NCBI GenBank assembly: GCA_964250225.1
Contig: CAXUEY010000039.1
Coordinates: forward strand, 1 to 43,782
DNA length: 43,782 nucleotides
Source of the DNA: Paraktedonobacter sp964250225
Lineage (GTDB): Bacteria > Chloroflexota > Ktedonobacteria > Ktedonobacterales > Ktedonobacteraceae
Reading direction: 5' to 3'
Under the pieces are notes generated by a model. That model did not search any database. It was given only the letters and a program-made list of their open reading frames with translations, and was not told where the DNA came from. The translations under genes and the position numbers were made by a program. This document shows positions 34,339-42,646 of this stretch, in pieces (position 1 is the stretch's first letter; every line of letters starts with the position of its first letter).

Positions 34339-35031
34339 GTGCAAGATAAATATTACCAATTGTTTGCCGCTGCCTATGTTCGTGGCAAGCTCACGCAGCG
34401 CATCGGTAGTGAACATCCCGCGCTCTTTATGCCAGACCTTGCTGACCTGGCCGAGGACGAGATTCCGCAGCTTGTTGCGCTCGGTCTGCAATACGAGTTG
34501 CGTCTGCATCGCTTTAAGCGCGCAATGGACCTGCCGCGTGTTCAGCGAGTGCTGGGCGCGTTGAAAGGACTACAGCCCGTAAACCTGCTGGATATCGGCA
34601 CCGGACGCGGCGTCTTTCTCTGGCCGCTGCTTGAGGCGTTCCCCGCGCTGCCTGTGACCTGCGTGGAGCTGCTGGAGTACCGCGTCGCCGACCTGCAAGC
34701 GGTCCACGAGGGTGGCCTGCAACGGCTGCAAGCGCTGCATGGCGATGTGACGGCATTGCCGTTTGAGGATAGGAGCTTCGATGTCGTGACAATGCTGGAG
34801 GTGTTGGAGCATGTGCGTGCTACACGTAAAGCCCTGGCCGAGGTGTGCAGGGTGGCGCGGCGCTTTGTGCTCTTCTCGGTACCCTCTCAAGAGGACAACA
34901 ATCCCGAACATATCCATCTTTTCGATCAGCGGCAATTACGCGTCTTATTAGGTGAGCAGGGAATCACACGTGTCCATTTTGCTTATGTACTGAACCATAT
35001 AATCGTCATGGCCAGGATAGAACGCGCATGA
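34339..35031 (+). CDS. Class I SAM-dependent methyltransferase in RNA-repair operon
   Basis: 230 residues. SAM motif I is LLDIGTGRGVF (83-93), motif II acid CVELLE (108-113), then GDVTALPFEDRSFDVVTMLE and VLEHV (motif IV/post). The first 75 residues are helical and unlike standard UbiG. The E-x-x-E-H pattern (Glu154, Glu157, His158) and HIH (191-193) recall the metal-site residues of Hen1 3'-end RNA methyltransferases, but similar motifs also occur in ordinary UbiG-type enzymes. The GTG start is the only one before the domain; upstream ribosome binding site TAGGGTAA is weak. Its stop overlaps the ligase start (ATGA, 35028-35031), so translation is coupled. Target unknown; context suggests RNA. 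Confidence 0.8.
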   Translation: MQDKYYQLFAAAYVRGKLTQRIGSEHPALFMPDLADLAEDEIPQLVALGLQYELRLHRFKRAMDLPRVQRVLGALKGLQPVNLLDIGTGRGVFLWPLLEAFPALPVTCVELLEYRVADLQAVHEGGLQRLQALHGDVTALPFEDRSFDVVTMLEVLEHVRATRKALAEVCRVARRFVLFSVPSQEDNNPEHIHLFDQRQLRVLLGEQGITRVHFAYVLNHIIVMARIERA

Positions 35032-35813
35032 ACACAATCTACAAGTATCCACGCACCAGGCATATCGAAGGCTCTGGCATCCAGAAAGGCGATGAAGATC
35101 TGGATGTGGTTGCGTTGCGCGAGTTCGCGGGACGCTACCTGGTGGTGGAGGAGAAGATGGATGGCGCGAACTGTGCCGTGAGTTTTGACGGAGATGGACG
35201 CCTGCAACTCCAGAGTCGCGGCCACTATCTGGCGGGCGGCGAGCGTGAGAAGCAGTTTCACCTGTTGAAGACCTGGGCGCATCGCTACACGCGGGAACTG
35301 CGCGCTGCGCTGGCGGACCGCTATGTGATGTACGGCGAGTGGCTCTACGCCAAACATACCGTCTTCTACACCGATCTGCCTCATTACTTTATGGAGTTTG
35401 ATATACTCGACAAGGCCAGCGGTATCTTTCTCAGTACCGCGCAACGGCGCGACTTCCTACGTCAGCTCCCGTTCGTGGTGTCAGTCAAGGTACTCCACGA
35501 AGGCCCGGTCTATGCACTGCACACGCTGAAAAGTCTGGTCGGCCCATCGCATTTTATCGGGCGGAATCAGCAAATGTTGCTCACCGAACTGTGTACCGAA
35601 CGAGGCCTGGATGTCACGCGAGCCTTGCAAGAGACGGAGATGAGCGGGCTGATGGAGGGACTGTACATCAAAGTCGAGGAAGAAGGTGCCGTTCAAGAGC
35701 GGTATAAGTATGTGCGCGGCGGCTTCCTGCAAACGGTTTTCGCATCCGAAAGCCACTGGCTGGATCGCCCAATCGTGCCTAATTGCCTGATACCTGGACG
35801 CGTATTATTTTAG
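35028..35813 (+). CDS. ATP-dependent RNA ligase
   Basis: 261 residues. This nucleotidyltransferase joins 3'-OH and 5'-phosphate RNA ends via a ligase-AMP intermediate. Motif I is EEKMDGAN with adenylated Lys43; SRG at 63-65 (motif Ia); YGEWLY with Glu104 (motif III); FMEFDIL (IIIa); EGLYIKVE around Lys215 (motif IV); ERYKYVR with Lys227 (motif V). It is shorter than DNA ligases and lacks their OB domain, which fits the Rnl2-like/RNA_ligase family. It overlaps the methyltransferase gene by 4 nt and is 7 nt before the HD-Pnk gene. The HD-Pnk would provide its 5'-phosphate and 3'-OH ends. Biological RNA target unknown. Confidence 0.88.
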   Translation: MNTIYKYPRTRHIEGSGIQKGDEDLDVVALREFAGRYLVVEEKMDGANCAVSFDGDGRLQLQSRGHYLAGGEREKQFHLLKTWAHRYTRELRAALADRYVMYGEWLYAKHTVFYTDLPHYFMEFDILDKASGIFLSTAQRRDFLRQLPFVVSVKVLHEGPVYALHTLKSLVGPSHFIGRNQQMLLTELCTERGLDVTRALQETEMSGLMEGLYIKVEEEGAVQERYKYVRGGFLQTVFASESHWLDRPIVPNCLIPGRVLF

Positions 35814-35820
35814 GGATAAC

Positions 35821-37008
35821 ATGTTTAGCAAGGACGTACTCACCATGACTGAGCAGCCCATACGACCAGCCTGGACCTTTCCAGGTATGCCGACAATTCT
35901 GGAAGGTAGTTCACTGGACTGGTCCGCGCTCCATGCGCGTTTCTCCTGGTTGCGTGCAATGGATGGCGTGCCACAAAACCCTATCTATCACGCTGAAGGC
36001 GATGTGCTTATCCACACGCGCATGGTCACAGAAGCGCTGCTAAGCCTTGAGGAGTGGCGCGAGCTGCCACCCGCTGACCGCCAGGCATTGTATGCTGCGG
36101 CGCTCCTCCACGATGTCGGTAAGCCAGCTTGCACGGTGAGCGACGAGAACGGGGGCGTTACGTCGCGGGGACACGCGAGAAAAGGCGAGAAGATGGCGCG
36201 CCGCCTGCTCTGGCTGGGCGAAGAACTGCCTGCACCTGCGCCATTTGTCGCGCGCGAGCACATCGCCTGGCTGGTACGCTTGCATGGTCTGCCGCTGCAA
36301 TTCCTGGAGAAACCCGATCCCGCTCGCGCAGTGATTGAGGCCAGTCAGCAGGTGCGCCTGGATCACGTCGCGCTGCTGGCCGAGGCCGATGTGCGCGGAC
36401 GCATCTGCGCTGACCAGCAGGAGTTGCTGGAACGCGTCGCGCTCTTCCGCGAGTTTTGCCAGGAGCAGGGCTGCTACACGGCTCCCCGCGTCTTTGCCGA
36501 CGAGTATAGCCGTTTCACCTATCTGCACAGCGCGCGCGGCGATCCCGCTTATCAGGCATACGACGATACCCGCTGCGAGGTCGTGGTGCTGGTGGGCCTG
36601 CCCGGTGTGGGCAAGGACACGTGGATACGCGCCAATCTACCTGGCTGGCCAGTGATCTCGCTGGACGCATTACGCCGGGAACTGGGCATTCGCCCCACCG
36701 ACGATCAGGGCTACCTCATCCAGGTGGCGCGCGAACGCGCGCGTGAGCTGTTGCGTCAGCATCGCTCGTTTGTCTGGAACGCCACCAATGTCACGCGTCT
36801 CCAGCGCCGCCGCGTGCTCGATCTCGCCGTGGCCTATCACGCTCGCACGCGCCTGATCTACCTCGACGCGCCTTTTGCGGAAATTCTACACCGCAATCTC
36901 ACCCGCCATACCATCGTGCCAGAACAGGTGATTTATCGCATGCTGGACAATCTGGAAATGCCTGATATGAGTGAAGCACATCGCGTGGAATGGGTGCAGA
37001 ATGACTGA
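35821..37008 (+). CDS. HD-Pnk: HD-domain phosphoesterase fused to 5'-OH polynucleotide kinase
   Basis: 395 residues. N-terminal HD domain: His65 (IHTRMV), His97-Asp98 in ALLHDVGKP, His118 (GHARKG) and Asp190 (LAEADVRGR). C-terminal P-loop kinase from 254: GLPGVGKDTW (259-268), then ISLDALRRELG and FVWNATNVTRLQRRRVL, the substrate-binding pattern of polynucleotide kinases. This matches the HD-Pnk family characterised in Runella, where the HD module removes 2',3'-cyclic or terminal phosphates and the kinase phosphorylates 5'-OH. With the ligase it makes a complete end-healing and sealing set. Two starts are possible (35821 or MTEQP at 35848); both have weak ribosome binding sites, and 35821 is kept because of the 7-nt spacing from the ligase gene. 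Confidence 0.87.
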   Translation: MFSKDVLTMTEQPIRPAWTFPGMPTILEGSSLDWSALHARFSWLRAMDGVPQNPIYHAEGDVLIHTRMVTEALLSLEEWRELPPADRQALYAAALLHDVGKPACTVSDENGGVTSRGHARKGEKMARRLLWLGEELPAPAPFVAREHIAWLVRLHGLPLQFLEKPDPARAVIEASQQVRLDHVALLAEADVRGRICADQQELLERVALFREFCQEQGCYTAPRVFADEYSRFTYLHSARGDPAYQAYDDTRCEVVVLVGLPGVGKDTWIRANLPGWPVISLDALRRELGIRPTDDQGYLIQVARERARELLRQHRSFVWNATNVTRLQRRRVLDLAVAYHARTRLIYLDAPFAEILHRNLTRHTIVPEQVIYRMLDNLEMPDMSEAHRVEWVQND

Positions 37009-37135
37009 GATCTCCCCCGCAGGACTTTCCAGGTCGCTTCTGTAAAAAGCATCTCTCAGCACAAGCTACGATGGGTAGAGGGTCACAGTAAAGACCCCCT
37101 TGCTCCTGCTTGTCGGGCGCGGCTAAATGAACTGC

Positions 37136-37372
37136 CTACGCGGGCATGCCGGCAGTGATCCAGCTGCGTAACAGCTCGATCTGCTCCGGCGGCCACCCTT
37201 CATCGCATGGCATGCTGCCGTCCTCGATGCGCTCAAGAATAGTCTCGGCATTGCTACTGACGTCCTGGTAATCCCAGAGATCGAAGACAAAATTCATTGC
37301 ATCGCGATCATCCTCGCGAAAAAGCGGCTGAATATCTTGCGCAAAGCTGGGCGTGCTCTTCTCGGTGCTCAT
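37136..37372 (-). CDS. Small cytochrome-like protein without heme motif
   Basis: 78 residues: SFAQDIQPLFREDDRDAMNF, DLWDYQDVSSNAETILERIE, GSMPCDEGWPPEQIELLRSW, ending TAGMPA. The pattern F-x-x-DI-x-PLF ... GSMPxDxxW ... L-x-x-W-x-x-G-P resembles the tail half of Planctomycete-type cytochrome c domains, but no CxxCH is present and no signal peptide is visible. ATG 37372 follows AGGAGATG; the longer frame to 37510 is non-homologous. Isolated; function unknown. Confidence 0.6.
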   Translation of the reverse strand: MSTEKSTPSFAQDIQPLFREDDRDAMNFVFDLWDYQDVSSNAETILERIEDGSMPCDEGWPPEQIELLRSWITAGMPA

Positions 37373-37530
37373 ACACTCATCTCCTGTTTCAATTTTCTCT
37401 GTCTCTAAAATATGCGCACAGATTTCTCCCTCTGCAATGCATGCGGGATGATCCTGTGCTCTCTTCAGCATAGCACAAAACCCATAAGCAGGTGCCCATC
37501 TGCTTCCCACTGCCCCCCATCTCGCTCTAC

Positions 37531-37573
37531 AAAAAAGAAGAGGCGATCTTCAGCGGTTCGCCTCTTCTTTTTT
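37531..37573. terminator. Bidirectional terminator
   Basis: AAAAAAGAAGAGGCGA (37531-37546) and TCGCCTCTTCTTTTTT (37558-37573) form a 16-bp perfect stem with A-tract on one side and T-tract on the other, so it can stop transcription from both strands. It lies 12 nt after the FHA gene stop on the minus strand. Confidence 0.88.
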
Positions 37574-37584
37574 GCTGGTTTGTG

Positions 37585-39324
37585 TTACTGCATACTGGTT
37601 GTACCACTCCAGCTACTCTGCTGTGGGGGAACATTGATCGTCTGGCTGTTTGAACCTATCTGGCACGTGAGGTTAATCTGGTCGCTGCTCGCCGACCCAT
37701 TGATGTCGGTGGCAGAGGTGAAGGTGCCTTCCAGATGCTCTAACACATAGGGGGTTTGCGCGTTACAGGTGACTCCATTGGTAGCTCCGCCAGTGAAAAC
37801 GAGCTTATCGTTGGTGACCGTTTCGGTATAGGTGAGCTTCCCAGCTTTGTAGGAACCGCTACAGCTCGTCGTTCTTGTTTCAGTAATGGTGGTGGCAGGG
37901 TCGTTTGGGTCGGTCTGACTGTTTGAAGAAGGCTGGCCGTTGTCTTTATCCTGACAGACCGTGCCATTCGACACTTTCAAGTTTGTCGCTTCTGAAGAAC
38001 CCTGAATTGTCGCTGCAATCGTGCCAGTGGCGCTATCGGTGGGGGCGCCATTGGGACCGGGTGTTTTATCCTGGCCGGCCATGACGATGCTGATCGGGAC
38101 ACCTGTTTGGGTGACGTAGTTGGCGGCATCCTTCGCGGTGATGGTGTGCCTGCCTGTTGTCCAGTCAGTGGTCACCGTCAAGGTTGTTTTGGCCAGATTG
38201 CCATCGCTATCGCTCTGCGCAGTCGAGTTACCAGGCATCGCCTTGCCATCAAGCAAGAAGGTAATGGTCGAACTGTGCGAGAACTTTGTTCCGCTGACCG
38301 TGAAGGTTGTGGCACTGGAACTGACGCTGGCGCCTGCCGCGGTGGAACCATCCTGATACTGGCTGCTAATACTAATCGTTGGCTTGGGCAGGTTCACAAC
38401 ATAGAAAATGCCAAAGCCGCCGAGACCGAGTACCAGCACTGCAATCAGCGCGATGATAAGGATCTTCATGCCCCCCTTTTTCTGTGGCTGCGTAGGCTGC
38501 GGATAGGGCAGCAGTCCTGGCGCGAGTGGCGCATAGGGCTGTCCCGGCGCGGGCGTGTACGCGGCAGTTGGAGCATTGGGATCAGACATGGATGGTGTAT
38601 ACGCAGGATAGCCCGGCGATGAAACATTGCTCTGCCCATACGGAGGAAATCCCGGATTGCTGCTCTGTCCGTAGGGAGGAAGGCTGGGATTGCTGCTCTG
38701 CCCGTAAAGCGGAGTGGCAGGCGCTGATTGTGCCTGTTCATACGCGGGAGGAACTGGCGGTTGTGGCATCTGTCCATAGGCTGGCGTGGGTTGCGCGACC
38801 TGTCCATAGGGGGGAAGCGCCGGGTTGCTCTGTCCATACATGGGAGGCTGTTGAGCTTGTCCATAAGCAGGATTGCTTTGTCCATAGCCTGGAGTGGCAG
38901 GAGGCTGCTGCGCTTGCCCGTAGGCAGGATTGCTCTGTCCATAGCCCGGAATGGCTGGCGCTTGTGGCGCCTGGACGGTTGGGGGATAGGACGGCGAACT
39001 GCTAGCTGCCACCGTGGGTGGATACGCTGCTGCGGCTGACGGCGTCGCCTCAAAGGTATAAAGTGTATCACCAATGCGAATTCTATCACCGTTTTTGAGG
39101 AAAACAGGCATATTTGACCCCAGGCGCTGCTCATTAAGATACGTACCATCCATGCTTCCAAGATCGGTGATACTGTATTGTTGCCCCTGAAGTTGGAGAG
39201 CCGCGTGACGCGGCGACACTTTGGGATCGTGAAAGACCAGGTGATTATCTGGAGCGCTGCCGAGAGTATAAACTGGTGCTTCCAGCGCTACACGCCCGGA
39301 GGAACCAAGCAAAGCCATTGACAT
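37585..39324 (-). CDS. FHA-domain protein with tyrosine/glutamine-rich repeats and membrane anchor
   Basis: 579 residues. An FHA phosphothreonine-binding domain at 1-95 (TLGSAPDNHLVFHDPKVSPRHAAL, then DLGSMDGTYLNEQRL) is followed by about 10 copies of a YGQSNP/YGQAQQP unit (about 125-245) and further Pro/Tyr sequence to about 275. One transmembrane helix (GMKILIIALIAVLVLGLGGFGIFYVV) leads to a secreted beta-rich Ser/Thr domain with cysteines (C-Q-D, TTSCSG, VTCNAQT, LTCQIG). The N-terminal part is cytosolic and probably reads Ser/Thr kinase signalling, the outer part senses or binds something outside. ATG at 39324; no partner gene adjacent. Repeated in-frame DNA units drive the repeat number. 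Confidence 0.85.
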   Translation of the reverse strand: MSMALLGSSGRVALEAPVYTLGSAPDNHLVFHDPKVSPRHAALQLQGQQYSITDLGSMDGTYLNEQRLGSNMPVFLKNGDRIRIGDTLYTFEATPSAAAAYPPTVAASSSPSYPPTVQAPQAPAIPGYGQSNPAYGQAQQPPATPGYGQSNPAYGQAQQPPMYGQSNPALPPYGQVAQPTPAYGQMPQPPVPPAYEQAQSAPATPLYGQSSNPSLPPYGQSSNPGFPPYGQSNVSSPGYPAYTPSMSDPNAPTAAYTPAPGQPYAPLAPGLLPYPQPTQPQKKGGMKILIIALIAVLVLGLGGFGIFYVVNLPKPTISISSQYQDGSTAAGASVSSSATTFTVSGTKFSHSSTITFLLDGKAMPGNSTAQSDSDGNLAKTTLTVTTDWTTGRHTITAKDAANYVTQTGVPISIVMAGQDKTPGPNGAPTDSATGTIAATIQGSSEATNLKVSNGTVCQDKDNGQPSSNSQTDPNDPATTITETRTTSCSGSYKAGKLTYTETVTNDKLVFTGGATNGVTCNAQTPYVLEHLEGTFTSATDINGSASSDQINLTCQIGSNSQTINVPPQQSSWSGTTSMQ

Positions 39325-39547
39325 AGATGAGTTCCCTTCATGTCACAAAATGCACATAATAACGTGAGACTGATTTGTCTATCTATACTAACGAGACTCA
39401 GCCTCATAAGGAACATCGAATTTCTCAATGTAAATACGTATAGAATTGGTCAGATTATGGTACTTATTTTATGTGGCCAGCAGGCTCCGCGCTTCTCGCG
39501 CCGGGCTGGATGTATTCGTGGGGTCTGGCGACTTTCAAAAGTAAGGG

Positions 39548-39913
39548 CTACCTGCGCGTATTGATAAGCGCACCCCAGGTCGCGACACAGAAAGGGACAC
39601 AATAGGTCAGGGGAATTTGCCAGAGTAACGCCGCTGAAACGTGTCCTTGCAGCAGATCTACCCCGTGATTAATAGTGGTCAGCAGGCTTCCTACAACCAA
39701 CGACGTCTGCGTAGAACGGCGTAACAGTCCCCAGTAGCGCAACGTGCAGCGCAGGCAGCGATACTCACCATCGATCAAATGGGCCGCGTGGGGTGTTATG
39801 GGTCGGTGGCATCGCGCGCAGCTTCGCGTGGGTGTCTCCTCTTCTTGCTGGCGAACTGGCGCCTTCATTCTTCGGAATTGCGCCAATTTGTGGGAAAAAG
39901 CTACATATGTCAT
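39548..39913 (-). CDS. NrtS-like membrane protein with zinc-ribbon N-terminus
   Basis: 121 residues. An N-terminal CARCHRPITPHAAHLIDGEYRCLRC motif with two CxxC pairs suggests a zinc ribbon. The C-terminal 65 residues carry two hydrophobic helices (TSLVVGSLLTTINHGVDLLQG and LLWQIPLTYCVPFCVATWGAL), a pattern resembling the NrtS nitrate/nitrite transporter family. The start 39913 overlaps the upstream gene stop (ATGA), so translation is coupled to the BrkB-type gene; an internal ATG at 39868 would lose few residues. NrtS assignment is tentative. Confidence 0.62.
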   Translation of the reverse strand: MTYVAFSHKLAQFRRMKAPVRQQEEETPTRSCARCHRPITPHAAHLIDGEYRCLRCTLRYWGLLRRSTQTSLVVGSLLTTINHGVDLLQGHVSAALLWQIPLTYCVPFCVATWGALINTRR

Positions 39914-40884
39914 AAAATATCTGTATCTTGAGTCTGGGCTGAACTGGCGGATGCTTTGCGCAACATTGTCGCTAAGTTGTCCGGCAGCGGTTGCACGCCT
40001 TCGGAGAAGTAGGCATTGATCTCGGCCCCTAAGAGGAGAATGACTGCAAAATAATAGAAGAAGAGCAGAAAAACTACGGCAAAGCCAGCTTCCCCGGTAT
40101 AGTTGCCCATAAAGTGTGTGATATAGAACGGGAACAGTAGCAAAAAGAGTTGCAGTAAAATCGCCCCGACTACTGCGCCCACCCAACTGTTTTTGAAGCT
40201 GATTTTCTGGTTGGGAACGACCAGATAAATAACCTCAAAAAGTATCCAGGAAACAAGCAGGCTTCCAAAAATACTAGCCGCGCTCACCAGAAGGCCATTT
40301 TTGGCGAGTGGGGTGACGCCGGGGATATTGCTCAGCGCCGAATTCTGCACGAGTACCAGCAGCAGCGCCGGTACCGATGCGGCAAAGATCATCAGCGGGA
40401 TAAGTACAACATAGAGCAGTAGCATCAAAAACGCCATAACGTTTTGCGCGATGAATTTGCGTGGATTGGTGCGATAGATAATATCGAAATAGCCCTCAAT
40501 CGAGATGAAGAGGCGCGAACCACCGAAGATGGCGGTCACAATGGCAATCAAGCCCAAAAAGCCTGCGTGCTTATTGAGAGAGGTCAGAGCAACCTGAAAC
40601 AGGTTGCTGGAAAGGCTTGAAGGAAAACTCTGCTGCAAGCGGTCAATGAGCTGGGCCTGGGCGCCAGGATCTAACCTGCCAACGGTAAAACCCAGTATGG
40701 CGAGAAGCGCAATAGCTATCGGGACAAGCGCGAGAATCAGGTTATATGCCAGGCCCGCCGCCGAACTCAGCACCCAGTCATTGTTAAATTTGATCAGGAA
40801 CTTCTGCGCTTCTCCGAGGCTCCTGTGCCAGAGCGTCGTCTGACCAGCATCATTGTTACGCGTGCCTACTTCTGGTATTGCCAT
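39910..40884 (-). CDS. YihY/BrkB-family inner-membrane protein
   Basis: 324 residues, about six helices. Conserved parts are SSAAGLAYNLILALVPIAIALLAILG at the start, FGGSRLFISIEGYFDIIYRTNPRKF, NSWVGAVVGAILLQLFLLLFPFYI and AEINAYFSE near the end, the standard YihY pattern. The family is present in most bacteria; its role (once mis-assigned as RNase BN) is not settled. The start 40884 is preceded by AAGGAT 8 nt away; the frame to 40926 is not homologous. It ends in an ATGA overlap with the NrtS-like gene. Confidence 0.86.
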   Translation of the reverse strand: MAIPEVGTRNNDAGQTTLWHRSLGEAQKFLIKFNNDWVLSSAAGLAYNLILALVPIAIALLAILGFTVGRLDPGAQAQLIDRLQQSFPSSLSSNLFQVALTSLNKHAGFLGLIAIVTAIFGGSRLFISIEGYFDIIYRTNPRKFIAQNVMAFLMLLLYVVLIPLMIFAASVPALLLVLVQNSALSNIPGVTPLAKNGLLVSAASIFGSLLVSWILFEVIYLVVPNQKISFKNSWVGAVVGAILLQLFLLLFPFYITHFMGNYTGEAGFAVVFLLFFYYFAVILLLGAEINAYFSEGVQPLPDNLATMLRKASASSAQTQDTDIL

Positions 40885-41088
40885 ATCAAGTAATCCTTTT
40901 TCCTCTTCTATAGAAGCGCATCTCAAGTCTTTGCGCTTGAGTGTGTCTATCTACAAAACGCATCATTTGAGGGCAACGTTTCAATTGCCAGAGATAGCAT
41001 GGCCCTTGCATGAGTTGCTGAGGTATGGGAAAATGCTTCTGTGAAGGGACTGTCCTTCGGAGCGAGTATTGTAGAGGGAGCAAGCAAC

Positions 41089-41970
41089 ATGCAAGAGCAA
41101 ACGGGCTATATTCCGGTGGTCAATGGCCATCGTGTCTGGTACAAAATCGTTGGTGGTGGCGCGGCGCGCGAGATGGTGCCGCTGCTGGTTCTGCACGGCG
41201 GGCCGGGTTGCCCGCATGATTATCTGGAAAACCTGGCGGCTCTGGCCTCGGAGAAGCGGCGCGTGATCTTCTATGACCAGCTCGGTTGCGGCAATTCGGA
41301 TCTGCCTGACGATCTGTCGCTGTGGACTGTCGAGCGTTTCACCGATGAGATCGGCATCGTCCGCGAGGCGCTGGGCCTTGAGCGCGTACATCTGCTAGGC
41401 CAGTCGTGCGGCGGTATGCTAGGCATCGAATACGCGATTCGCCAGCCAGCGGGCCTGGTCAGTCTGATCCTGGCCGATTCGATGCCCAGCATGGTGACCT
41501 GGGTTGAGGAGGCCAATCGTCTGCGTGCCGAACTGCCCCCAGGCGTCAACGAAACCCTGTTGCGCCACGAACAGGCAGGCACAACCGCTTCAGAGGAGTA
41601 CCGCGAGGCTGTCGCAGTCTACAGCAAACGCCATGTCAATCGTTTGGAGGTTACGCCTGAGTTTGTGCAGCGCGCCGATGCTAAAATGGGCTTTATGTAT
41701 AACCACATGAACGGCCCCAGCGAATTCCATGTCATCGGCGTCATCAAGGACTGGGACCGCACCGACCGCCTCGGCGACATCAACGTCCCCACACTGATCC
41801 TCTCCGGCAAATACGACGAGTCCACGCCACGCCTCAATGAAATCCTCCAGCAGGGCATCCCCAACTCAGAATGGGTGCTTTTCGAGCAGAGCGCTCATAT
41901 CCCGCATGTCGAAGAAGAGGAGAAATATATGCAGGTGGTGGGAGATTTTCTGGCGCGCGTTGAACGCTAG
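41089..41970 (+). CDS. Alpha/beta hydrolase, proline iminopeptidase (S33)-like
   Basis: 293 residues. HGGPGCPHDYLENL is the oxyanion-hole motif of S33 peptidases; the nucleophile elbow is LLGQSCGG; Asp of the triad is in LILSGKYDESTP and His in SAHIPHVEEEE. Proline iminopeptidases release N-terminal residues from small peptides, and related members are tricorn-interacting peptidases or amide hydrolases. The start at 41089 follows AGAGGGAG; a longer frame from 41041 is not homologous. It is monocistronic with its own terminator. Family confident, substrate not. Confidence 0.85.
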   Translation: MQEQTGYIPVVNGHRVWYKIVGGGAAREMVPLLVLHGGPGCPHDYLENLAALASEKRRVIFYDQLGCGNSDLPDDLSLWTVERFTDEIGIVREALGLERVHLLGQSCGGMLGIEYAIRQPAGLVSLILADSMPSMVTWVEEANRLRAELPPGVNETLLRHEQAGTTASEEYREAVAVYSKRHVNRLEVTPEFVQRADAKMGFMYNHMNGPSEFHVIGVIKDWDRTDRLGDINVPTLILSGKYDESTPRLNEILQQGIPNSEWVLFEQSAHIPHVEEEEKYMQVVGDFLARVER

Positions 41971-41987
41971 CAGACTAAAAAAGACAG

Positions 41988-42032
41988 ATGGAGATGTGGT
42001 TATACCATAGGTATGCCTGCATCTCCATTTTT
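41988..42032 (+). terminator. Terminator after alpha/beta hydrolase gene
   Basis: ATGGAGATG (41988-41996) pairs with CATCTCCAT (42020-42028), followed by TTTT. The loop holds a smaller palindrome, ATACCATAGGTAT. Confidence 0.8.
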
Positions 42033-42171
42033 ATGGTATCAATAAATCAGCCTGCCATTCTTCAAACTGGGACGGTACGATCAGTATTTGCTATACTATG
42101 CTCGCTGCACCGTTGATTAGATGTATCTGCCCTCTTCTTCCCGAAAATTCACCGCGATTTGTTAGCAAAGT

Positions 42172-42215
42172 TTGACGTTTGATTGTATATGTGATACATT
42201 TCAATGTGTTATCAC
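42172..42215 (+). promoter_or_regulatory. Promoter and candidate operator of the Xre-type gene
   Basis: TTGACG (42172-42177) and TACATT (42195-42200) are 17 nt apart. An imperfect palindrome (42191-42215; inner arms ACATT/AATGT, outer arms GTGAT/ATCAC) covers the -10 box, where a self-binding repressor would block transcription. Confidence 0.55.
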
Positions 42216-42247
42216 AAGTTTTGGGAATAGATCTCATAGAGGTGCAT

Positions 42248-42529
42248 ATGTCCGATGCAAAAATCTATAATCGCCTCGCTGTATTGCGGGCGGAGCGTGG
42301 TATGTCACGCTTACATCTGGCCAACGCCATTGGAGTCAATCGTCAAACCATTGGCTATCTGGAGCGTGGAGAGTATAATCCCAGCCTGGAACTGGCGTTT
42401 CGGATCAGCGAGTTTTTTCAGTTGCCTATCGAGGCTATCTTTGCGCCCCGGCCTTTCAAGCCGCTCAGCACAGAAATCTATGCAGGTGGATCGACACAAA
42501 GCAGAAAGGATGACGATGCCGAGAAGTGA
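42248..42529 (+). CDS. Small Xre-family HTH regulator
   Basis: 93 residues. The helix-turn-helix is MSRLHLANAIGVNRQTIGYLERGEYNPSLELAFRISEFF, close to small YozG/Xre regulators of about 65-70 residues, with an added polar tail. AGAGGTGC precedes ATG 42248. It lies 117 nt upstream of a membrane-protein gene on the same strand; such HTH/membrane pairs are usually cotranscribed and the regulator controls the pair. Confidence 0.87.
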   Translation: MSDAKIYNRLAVLRAERGMSRLHLANAIGVNRQTIGYLERGEYNPSLELAFRISEFFQLPIEAIFAPRPFKPLSTEIYAGGSTQSRKDDDAEK

Positions 42530-42646
42530 AGTTTTTGAACGACCGGGAGAGGACATTTTCTTAGCTGCCGCTCAAAGTTTGTCTTGAGCGCGCGCCCGCT
42601 GAACGCGTTTCCCCTGAAGAGTGTTTTCTGTAGCTAAAGGAGTAAA

